From the NCBI RefSeq assembly GCF_017589495.1, contig NC_063199.1, positions 3,140,491 through 3,204,490 on the forward strand: a DNA stretch of 64,000 nt, in the 5' to 3' direction. Of this stretch, positions 55,581-64,000 are shown piece after piece. The stretch's first letter is position 1. Each line of letters opens with the position of its first letter. Below the pieces are notes generated by a model that had not been told where the DNA came from, did not search any database, and saw nothing but the letters and a program-made list of their open reading frames with translations. The position numbers were made by a program, and so were the translations under genes. The DNA is from Alosa alosa. Lineage: Eukaryota; Chordata; Actinopteri; Clupeiformes; Clupeidae.

Positions 55581-57211
55581 CACGTCTTGCTTCAAGATTG
55601 TTTCCCTAATATTCACAAGTCTTTCCTCGATCCTAAAAACAAGACAGTCATTATTTTGGATGGGTTAAATGAGTATCATTCTTCTCTTGACTCCAAAAGT
55701 GAGGTCTTTAATAATGTAGAGACTAAAGCCTCTGTGGATGAGCTGCTGGTCAACCTCCTCAAGGGAAATCTTCTGGATAGTGCACTCCTCTGGATCACCT
55801 CACAACCAGCAGCAGCCAGTAAGCTTCCTCGTGACAGTGTTGACATGGTGACTGAGCTGAAGGGTTTTAACGACCAACAAAAGGAGGAGCATTTCAAAAA
55901 GATCCATATCGGACATGATGGGAAGGCTGAAGAGGTGATCTCATACCTGCAGAAGTCAAGATCCCTCAGTGTCTTGTGCGACATCCCAGCCTTCTGGCAG
56001 ATTTTGTCCAAGGTGCTGCAAGACACTAGCCTGGCGAGCCAGACCCACATTAAAATGTAGGGTCTGGGCACTCACCGTTCGCAGTCCTCAGTCCGAGGGG
56101 TGGGATAATCAGTTGTCTTTCACTCTGCACGCAATAGGACGCAATAGGATATTTGTTTTCAAGTAGCAGGGAATTCAAGCCAAACCGTTGCAACTCTGCC
56201 ATCAATCATTATGTTAAGCCCACCAAACGACTCTTCAATGCCCTGATTAAGTTTCGATTTCTGGAGCTCACAAGCCAACGGAGAGTTGCTAGACTAGCCC
56301 TGGCAGCAAATGTAATAGGGGCGCGTCTAGATTTCTAGGCTAGCAAGACACAAAAAAGCCCTTCAGAAGCTGGACTGGGTTATTAGGAAAATTCCTGTAC
56401 AAGCACATCGACCAGCTGAAAGAAAAAGCAGACACCAATGTAGAAGAAAAGATACTACTCAACCTGGGGAAGCTTGCATGGGACCTACTCGAAAAGGATG
56501 AAAAAGACTTTGATGAAAATAATCTGAAAGACTGTAACATTGAGGCTGATGGCTTAGTTGAATTTTCTGGGATATGCCCAGAGTCAGACACACAGAGCAG
56601 TGAAACCAGGTTTTGTTTTTTTCATCCCTGCATTCAAGAGTTTCTTGCAGCTATGTATGTGATCTTATCATTTGCATGTGACAAGAAGAATCTAATTCAG
56701 GAACCAACTAGTATGAAATGGATAGCAAAGCCAACATTGTTTGATGTCCAGAAGTCTGCAGTGAAAAGGGTCTTAAAGAAAAAAGGACCCAAAACAGGAC
56801 ATCTTGACACTTTTGTGATATTTTTCCTCGGTCTCTGTGAGAAGTTGAATCAGGATATTGTTAACAAGTTCATGAGTTGGATAACAAAGTCACAGTCACA
56901 AAGCACAACACTTGCATTGAAGGAAGACAATGAGAAAATGATCAACTATATATCAAAAGACTTTATATGAAGGTACACCACATCAGTGCCATACTCTTAA
57001 GATGTCTCCACGAACTGGATGACGACTCTCTGCTGGAGAAAATCAAAAGGTGCATCCGTCACAATATATCAGAAAACCTGGATCAGGATCTGATCGTATT
57101 GTTGCAGACACATAAGGGAATTCAACAGGTGTTTGAAATGAAGGACTACATGAAATCAGATGCAGATGTGACAACATTGATCCCAGTGGTAAAAATGTCA
57201 AATCGAGCAAA
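55581..57211 (+). pseudogene. NLR NACHT exon, 5'-truncated, MITE-split, frameshifted
   Basis: The frame starts after a TGA at 55578 and reads LQDCFPNIHKS, then Walker B VIILDGLNEY (about 55647), LLVNLLKGNLLDSALLWITS (sensor-1 region), VTELKGFNDQQKEEHFKK and SRSLSVLCDIPAFW. After the MITE it continues FLYKHIDQLKEKAD, LLNLGKLAWDLLEKDE and RFCFFHPCIQEFLAAMYV (winged-helix/HD2), typical of fish NLRC3-like NACHT. A stop at about 56968 and continuation in another frame (MKVHHISAILLRCLHELDDDSLL) mark a frameshift. Donor AAA/GTAAGT at 57212 is intact. The Walker A part is missing. Confidence 0.88.
56027..56342. mobile_element. 316-bp MITE with TAGCCTG ends in the NACHT exon
   Basis: Ends TAGCCTGGCGAG and, inverted, TAGCCTAGAAATC. 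Perfect 9-bp flanks GCAAGACAC (56018-56026, 56343-56351). Ignoring the element and one flank keeps the NLR frame. Related to 3233-3495 and to the right part of 45719-46295. Confidence 0.92.
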
Positions 57212-58078
57212 GTAAGTGGCAACAAACTGTGCAATCTGTAATTCATACACACCATAACCATACCTCTCAACATTAAGGGGGGGGGGGCAGTGTTTATACC
57301 AGATCTGTGTTTGCATATTTAATACGTTTCATACACGTGTTTCAACACTGCATTTCGGTCATTGTTTTTACCTTGCCATTACCTTACGCATGCCAGTTAT
57401 GTATCCAGCTGCCTGCCTGCAGCCTACTTCCAAAACTCCAAAGCTGCTTGCTGTCAGATTTGGTTCCGAGGGAAGAAGTTCAGTGTATCAACAACACTCA
57501 GTTTATGTGATGTGTTAATCAATTAAATTCCCAACAATTTCACAACAGCTAGTTCTGGAATAGGCCATTTAACTAGTCTGCTTGCTTACGACGAGACTCA
57601 GGCTGCACAGAAGGCACCCGCTTCCTTATTTGGGTTTTGGGTTGCCAGGTTTTAGCCTTTGACAAAACAGTTTAAATTGAAACTAAGTGATCATGTATGT
57701 GTAGGGTGTATTTCATACACAACCTGGCAACCTGAATGGATCAATGATTTTAAAATGAAGTTTGATGGCCATGCAAATTACGGGAGTTTTCCGGGAGAAA
57801 TAACAAAACGGGAGGGTGCTGGGAGATGATCTTGAAATACGGGAGAAACCCGGGAAAATCGGGAGTGTTGACAGGTATGGCTAGAGGCCAAAATGTATTT
57901 TTGCCAATTGCAGCACCTCCTTGAGGTAAAAGGTCACAACAATTCTTGAGTGTCCTCCCCATAGGGACATGAGTCTATGTACTTGCACAAATATGCATTT
58001 TGGCCTGTAGCTGTTCTTGTGTTTGGAATTAAAATATACCAAGTTTAGTTTCAATTGGTAAAAGTGTTAATAAATATG
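57212..58078. other. NLR intron, no gene
   Basis: Contains a poly-G run (57279-57287) and the 'ccgggagaa' repeat phrases near 57786-57860. Nothing coding. Confidence 0.4.
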
Positions 58079-58760
58079 GCGCCCCTAGTGGTCAAAGCAC
58101 ACCAAATTAATTGTGCGTCCTCAGGATGGGGTCTCGAGTCTTATACCAGTTTCAATACGTAAAGGCGTTGCTGAGATATTACCTAATTTCCTGTATCTCT
58201 AGCGCCCCCCTAGAGGTCAAAGGTCACCAAATTTATTGTGTGTCCTCAGGATGGGGTCCCAAGTCCATATACCAAGTTTGGTTTCTATATGTGAAAGCAT
58301 TGCTGAGATATGAGCCTACTTCCTGTGATTATAGCGCCCCCCTAGTGGTCAAAACACTCCAAATTTATTGTGCGTCCTAAGGATGGGGTCCCAAGTCCAT
58401 GTACCAAGTTTGGATTCGACATGTGTAAGCATTGCTGAGATATGAGCCTACTTCCTGTGATTATAGCACCATACAGTGGTCAAACTTTACCAAATTTCTT
58501 GAGCCTACTCCTAATTGGGTCACCAAATTGGGCTAATTTAAACCAAACTTGGTATGTGGACTTAGGAGCACATCTTGAGGACACACAATAAATTTGGTGA
58601 CCTTCGGCCACTAAAGGGGTGCTACAGTTACAGGAAATAAGCTCATAGCTCAGCAACGCTTTCACGTATCGAAACAAAACTTGTTACATGCACTTTTATT
58701 TTCACCATTAGGTGGACGCTTTAATCTCAGGAAGTAGCCTTATAACTCAGCAACGCTTTC
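58079..58760. repeat. About 126-bp tandem repeat with inverted copies
   Basis: Units starting 'gcgcccc-ctagtggtcaaa' at about 58079, 58201, 58333 and 58465 contain 'ggatggggtcccaagtcc' and 'gcattgctgagatatgagcc'. From about 58540 the same text appears inverted ('cttgaggacacacaataaat', 'agctcagcaacgctttca'). Confidence 0.85.
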
Positions 58761-58783
58761 ATGTATTGAAACCAAACCCAATC

Positions 58784-58886
58784 CCAATCCAATCCAGTCC
58801 AATCTAGTCCAGTCCAGTCCAATACAGTCCAGTCCAGTCAAATCCAATCTAGTCTAATTCAGTCCAGTCCAGTCCAATTCAATCTC
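58784..58886. repeat. (CCAGT)n / (CCAAT)n mini-satellite
   Basis: Pentamer repeats with C/T and G/A variation. Confidence 0.9.
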
Positions 58887-59017
58887 AATCTCAACTCCTG
58901 CTCAACTGCTTAACTGCTTGGCCGTCTCATTGCTGCTTGCAATCAGCATTGCATGGCATTACATTGAGAATATTGTGATATCAATGATTCATTTATTTAG
59001 GATAAAAGCGTCTTCTA

Positions 59018-60608
59018 CAGGTGTTCCCAACCTTATTTGGCAGGTGATCCTATTTTTATGTCATGAAATGTTGGCGACCCCAATCAATTACGTGTAGCGA
59101 TAGAGTGCAACTTATATCTCCTCTAACATCCAGACGAGTGGAACTTTGATTTCCCCCAAATGTCCTTGCGCGTCTGGTTGTTTTGCTACTTTCAAACAGT
59201 TTTTACTTGTTACTTGTTTTTACTTATCTCAATTGTAATGAAGGATCTGTTAGTTAACTGGGATATCATGGGGTTTTTCATATTTTTAATTGAGTTTAGG
59301 GACCGTTTGGTATTTATGGAATGGACCACTGAAGGAAAATAGGGGAAGGTCATGTCTTTTTATTCTTTGTTGAGGGGAGAGTCACCCGACTTGTTTTAGT
59401 CTGGGGGGTCACCCAACTTTTTTATTCAGCAAAGTGGCTTGTTTGGTGCATATTTTCCATGTAACTCTCAGTCTCAGTCTTCACACTTTGGGAACCCCTC
59501 TGCACACCACATTTACCCGTCATTTCCTTCTTTCTTGCAGAGTAGCCTAGCCCTTTCATGCGCAATGATATGTGGACAGTAACTTTAACTCTGATTTCTA
59601 TTAACTATTAACTCTGTTTATCATGTTAATATACTCCAAATCCACTTGAGGGCAGTTTTAATAGATCCATTGCAATATATTAACAATATGTATCATCTTA
59701 TATTTGGAATATTGACTGCTTGATGACATCATCAATTCAACATGGCTGACAGTAATGGCCATGTGCTGAATGCTCCAGGCATATCTGTAAAAAGTTTCTA
59801 ATCAAGAAGGCTAAACCAGGTAAAAAAAATATTATGGTGTACAGGAGAGTGTGTTGAACAACTCTATGAGGTTAGAAATGATATTTGATGTAACGTTAGC
59901 TCCTAACGTTTTGACAAGCATATCTACCAATAGCTTTGCTGTCTCCATCCTTTCTGTTTTTGTTGGTTGCAAAAAATATATAGTATTTATTGGTCACTAT
60001 CAACAAGTGCAATTTGTTAATTGCTGTCATTCTCTCTCCTGTACAAACAAAAATGTGTTACGTTCCAAGTAGCCTAGTGCGTAACTCATAAAGCTTCATA
60101 AAGTTGAACAAATACATTTGGTTATTTCACAGAAAAATATAAATAGCCAGTTTATGGTCTACAATGCAGAGTTGGTAAGTTATGGTAGGCCAACTTGGAG
60201 TGAATATACAAACACGGGAAATTCTCTACTCATAGCTGAGTAGCCTGATGGTAGGCAGGTGCGCACGTAGACATACAGCCGAACACTATGCAAGCGCAAA
60301 TGAATTGTGCTCTCATGACAACCACGCCGTTAACTTAAATACATGTAGGTTAACTAAAGACATTGAGAATGGGCAGGGGAGGGTTGTGTCTTTTTTGAAA
60401 ATTCTGTTCGAGGGTCATTGAAACATTTCTTGCAGGCAAGGGAGGGTCATGCAACTTTTGACTGAAGCACTCAAATCCCTCTGGTGGCCCCTTAAGTAAA
60501 TAACGAACAGTCCCTTATGTGTATTTTAATGTAATGTACTGGTCAATTGTAAGATATCTCAGGCGACCCCATTTGGATTTCAGGCGACCCCAAGGTTGGG
60601 AAACTATG
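59018..60608. mobile_element. 1.59-kb hAT element in an NLR intron
   Basis: Starts CAGGTGTTCCCAACCTT and ends, inverted, CATAGTTTCCCAACCTT. Flanks gtcttcta and gtctacta (59010-59017, 60609-60616) differ at one base. A second inverted-end element ('gggaccgtttggtattta' near 59297 and its inverse near 60512) appears nested inside. Confidence 0.7.
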
Positions 60609-60831
60609 GTCTACTAAGTAGGTCTAGGCTAACTATTACCATTGAATCTTATTGCTCATCATTAGCAACCTACACTGTTTTAAACCTTGACAGCTGGTTT
60701 TTGAATGCAAGAGCATCCATGTTCCTTTGAAGAACACATTTTTTTTTATTTTCAAAAATCAGAAATACTGATTATTATTGTTATTATATGCAGTAGTAGA
60801 TTAACAGTCTGTAATACTGATCTTACTGCAG

Positions 60832-61002
60832 ACTGGCCTCCTGCAACATTACAGAGGGGAGTGGCCAGTATATCGGTGAGCTGCTGCAGTCTCAAACCCT
60901 GAAAGAGTTGGATTTGACCAACAACAACCTGAAGGACTCCGGAGTGGAGCAGCTCCTCTCTAGAGGCTTGGCAAGTGCAGACTGCACACTGGAGAAGTTA
61001 AT
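60832..61002 (+). CDS. NLR leucine-rich-repeat exon 1
   Basis: 171 bases, a standard fish NLR LRR exon length: acceptor actgcag, donor AT/GTAAGT. Reads LASCNITEGSGQYIGELL, LKELDLTNNNLKDSGVEQLL and CTLEKLM, following the LxxLxLxxNxL pattern. Phase fits the NACHT donor at 57211. Confidence 0.92.
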
Positions 61003-61318
61003 GTAAGTCAGTGAACATCTGATGGAAGTATAATCATCTAAGTCAGGAAGTCTTGGGATATTATGTAGGTCTAAACATTACATCACTTGAGAGGGACGTA
61101 CTGTAATTCTCAATCCTAATGGGAAAAACTATATTGGTAAAAGCCCAAAGTGCAAAGCTTTAAGATATTTTTTGAGAAGATATATGGGGCTTGTATCCAT
61201 GCATCATTGCCGTGCCTGAATAATATGCATATGTATCTTTCTTAGCTTTACATATTGAGATAATAGTTTAATTTACCACACAAAATGTCCTGTAACCGCA
61301 ATTTCAAATTCCATGTAG

Positions 61319-61501
61319 ATTGAAGAAATGTGGGATCACGCTGAAAGATGCGAGCTGCTCTAAAGTTGTGTCCGTGGCCATTAAGTCTGAGAAGTGTCAC
61401 CTGAGAGAGCTGGACCTGAGTTACAATTATCTACTGGACTCTGGAGCAAAGGCTGTCATTGTGGCTGTAGTGGACGCATCCAGCAAGACTGAGAGACTGA
61501 G
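61319..61501 (+). CDS. NLR leucine-rich-repeat exon 2
   Basis: 183 bases: acceptor ccatgtag, donor AG/GTTAGG. Reads LKKCGITLKDASCSKVVS, HLRELDLSYNYLLDSGAKAV and TERLR. No stop. Confidence 0.9.
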
Positions 61502-61859
61502 GTTAGGAGGAGCAACTGGTGAAGGCCATGGTTTCTCAGCCACACCTCTCCCTACTCAAATGCACATTTCATTTTATGACAGATATGTGTTCATCACCTA
61601 ATCACAATATCCAAGTAGATGACTAGATGATATGAACAGAGCTCAACATCATCTACATATATTATATACACACTTCTGGTCAAAAGTTTGGGGTCACTTA
61701 GACATTTCCATTCCACTCCATCATAGACAGAATACCAGCTGAAATCAGTCGCATTGTTTTTGCATATGAGGTACAAAGCGTCTAGCATCACCTTTGTATA
61801 TTTCTTTGTCAATTTAGCCCAATGCTGTCTCATTCTTTCTCCATTGCCTGTCTCTGCAG

Positions 61860-62042
61860 TCTTGCATGTTGCACACTGACAGAGAAGACCTGTGAGCTCA
61901 TCTCCTCTGAGCTGAAGGTAGAAAACCTGGCGACCTCCTGCTTGAGAGAGATCAATCTGAGTGACAACAGCCTAGGGTCCACTGGAGCGATTGCACTCAG
62001 CAGTGTGTTAAAGAACACCAACTGCAAGTGGGAGAAACTCTG
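61860..62042 (+). CDS. NLR leucine-rich-repeat exon 3
   Basis: 183 bases: acceptor tctctgcag, donor CTG/GTAAAT. Reads LACCTLTEKTCELISSEL, LREINLSDNSLGSTGAIAL and CKWEKLW. Further LRR exons or a B30.2 domain may lie beyond 64000. Confidence 0.92.
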
Positions 62043-62194
62043 GTAAATGACTAGTAACTGTAAACACCCAATATGAACACTCTTATCACTACAGGTTTGT
62101 AAGGTTAGACATCACTTAAAGTCTGGCATGGTAGCTGGCATAACATTTCCTTAGGTGTTATAATGTGGCCAATTTGGTTAATATTATAGTCAGA

Positions 62195-62400
62195 GCCGGA
62201 CAGTAACGGAGTACATTTACTTGAGTACAATTTTCAGGGATCTTTACTTTACTTGAGCATCATTTTTGGGGAGTACTCATGACTTTACTCAAGTACATTT
62301 AAGAAAAAATATTGTACTCTTTACTCCACTACATTTCTATCCATAACCGTGAGTACCCGTTAACCGCATTTTAAAAAAAAATTAGGAAACCCTCAATTTG
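62195..62400. repeat. hAT-like 5' end ('cagagccggacagtaacgg')
   Basis: The start plus 'agtacatttacttgagtac' words are characteristic of a widespread fish hAT family. The other end is not found. Confidence 0.55.
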
Positions 62401-64000
62401 TTGTTTCCCTCTCAAACGTGATTGGATTGTGCAGGCGCCACTGATTGGGACAGCCTATCAGCAATCACCTTCAGCTTTCCGCCAAAGTCGAGTTTTGCGG
62501 TTGTTACTAAAAATGTGAACATGCACGTTGCACTGTTGTGCGGTGGACTTTCGGAATGAATAGAGTCTGCGTTTCAATATTGAGGCGCCATAGTTTGTCC
62601 GATCGGCCTGCTGGTATAAAATGAATTGCGCTGTCTTCCCATGCAGTCAAAATGAATGGGAGTCTTCAGAGCAGGCTTGTCATAGTGTCACCCTGACATG
62701 ACAGTGCGTAGCCTATAATGTGAATGACTTGAAGATTTCTTTCTTTTTGCAAAAAATAAAGTACAATAGGCATTAATTAGTAGGCTAAATAGCAGCATGT
62801 TGAAATGATGTGCCAAATTGCATTTTTTATTACAATGATAAAATTGTAGGCTATGTTTTTTTTTTACTGTTTTGCGAGACAGAGACTGAGTTTGCTGCTG
62901 ATATTCTGGGGATAGGCTACAACATAGCCAGTGTAGGACTTTAGCCTTTTAATATATTTGCTGCATTGGATCAGTCTTTCTAGAACAGACAAGAGCTTTC
63001 TAGCCTCATGTCAGCAGCGCCGCATCACCCATATACATTAAAACAACCAGCGGATGGCGGGCGGGTGCGGTTTTGAAAATTGGTCAAAAAACGTTGGTGC
63101 GGATGGATGATAAGTTTTGCTATGCAGTTACGGTTGAAATAATAACCCATCCGCGCATCTCTAACACACACACACACACACAAAATATTTCAAAACAGTG
63201 CTTAATCAAACGAAGCAAAACTATAATTGATCTAATAATAATTTGCATTTCTAAATTATAGGAATACAAATTATTGTGATGATTGTTAATTTGTTGTTTC
63301 ATTGTTTAACTTTTGTGATGGGCTGATGTCCTCTTGGGTGTAACCTGGCAATGATCTTGTTGATCCAGTATCGCACATATACTTTGCAAAATATTTCACC
63401 AAATGTATCAGTTTGCTTTTCTCAGTGCCTTATTTTCTGATGATGGTGTTCACAAGACAATTGTGAGAAATCTAGCTAGTTTTAGACCACAAAATCAATA
63501 ATATTATTGCTAAATAAGGTAACCACACTAATGCTATATAAGATGCATTTACATTTTGCTTTAGGTTGAATAAGGTTATCCAATATCTCAGAGTAAATTG
63601 TATTGCTGATTTTATTTGTACTGAATGATCTTTTGAAATAAATGTACTCTAACAAACAGATTAAGTTGCCTCAATGACTTGTCGATGCTCAAATGAAATT
63701 ATGAAGGTGAGAACCAAATGTGAGAACAGTGATGAGGAGCAGAAGGACACACACTCCCAGAACACACACACACACACACTCTCTCTGTGTCTGTGTGAGA
63801 GGGTGCACAGCGTGGTGATAGGTTGTATGGGGGAGTTAGTCATGTAAGTTATGTTTTGGGGCATGGACTTATCTCTGAAAGTCTTTGTTTTGCAAACAGG
63901 CAAAGGACAGGAGAGGATGCATACACCACATAATTTCAGTTTCACAACAGGGTTCATATAGGTTAAGCAAAGCAATGTTTACTGCTGTCTTTTGATCTGT
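62400..64000. other. No recognisable gene
   Basis: Contains a 'gcggatggcgggcggg' and 'catccgcgcatctctaac' element end near 63045-63165, (CA)n at 63166-63182, and (CA)n/(TCTG)n near 63762-63798. No exon seen. Confidence 0.45.

Larger units (their letters stand above)
34681..62042 (+). pseudogene. NLR (NLRC3-like) immune receptor gene, probably inactivated
   Basis: Plus-strand exons: 34681-34703, 35204-35361, 35787-35819 (N-terminal); 55581-57211 (NACHT, broken); 60832-61002, 61319-61501, 61860-62042 (LRR). Fish NLRs are cytosolic pattern receptors with FISNA-NACHT-LRR order (family knowledge). Here the FISNA and P-loop are absent, 19.7 kb of repeats separates the N-terminal exons from NACHT, a MITE splits the NACHT exon, and there is a frameshift near 56960. 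LRR exon phases remain compatible with the NACHT donor. Joining the N-terminal exons to this NACHT is inference; they could belong to another gene copy. Confidence 0.7.

Noticed and set aside
57279..57288. Poly-G and poly-C runs (also 22366-22375, 34290-34305) as regulatory G-quadruplexes
   Set aside because: Single homopolymer runs without the four spaced G-tracts expected; treated as low complexity.

Overview
The window looks like teleost nuclear DNA. It has a vertebrate multi-exon gene with GT-AG introns, an expanded fish-type NLR, dense (CA)n, (TATG)n and (AAT)n microsatellites, and many fish Tc1, hAT, Gypsy and L2-like repeats. Frequent 'taggcctac'-type strings remind me of clupeiform fishes (herring, shad), but that is a weak impression. 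No prokaryotic feature is present.

Layout. (1) 1-6.9 kb: ten coding exons of chid1 on the minus strand, all phase-consistent, with the last exon beyond base 1 and a likely non-coding first exon and promoter near 6.8-6.93 kb. A Tc1 element and a MITE sit in its introns. (2) 7.3-24.6 kb: a nest of transposons. An outer element with inverted, tandem-repeat ends carries a decayed ORF with FEN1/XPG-like acidic motifs and a Cys-rich tail. It was split by a TACGGAGCCC-ended element with 21-bp subterminal arrays. That element was split by a hAT element (exact 8-bp duplication GTCGGGAG), which in turn holds a BED/hATC-type hAT (exact 8-bp duplication CTGTAGGC) and a Harbinger-like element. (3) 24.6-34.3 kb: Tc1, MITE, LINE and duplicated anonymous DNA, with a striking 92-nt hairpin. 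(4) 34.68-62.04 kb, plus strand: remains of an NLR immune-receptor gene. There are three small N-terminal exons, then a 19.7-kb block of retroelements and MITEs, then a NACHT exon that lacks its P-loop, is split by a MITE and is frameshifted, then three LRR exons. The block contains a Gypsy retrotransposon (minus strand, tRNA-Leu primer site), L2-like LINE pieces, a tRNA-SINE split by a hAT, and an LTR with an adjacent open frame of about 322 codons that I cannot identify. (5) 62-64 kb: a hAT-like end and low-complexity DNA.

Functional reading. chid1 appears intact and should give a secreted or lysosomal GH18-fold lectin. The NLR locus appears to be a pseudogene, or a badly mis-joined gene. 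Nearly everything else is mobile DNA, and target-site duplications give a relative insertion order. All calls come from reading the sequence and from remembered family features; no database search was run.
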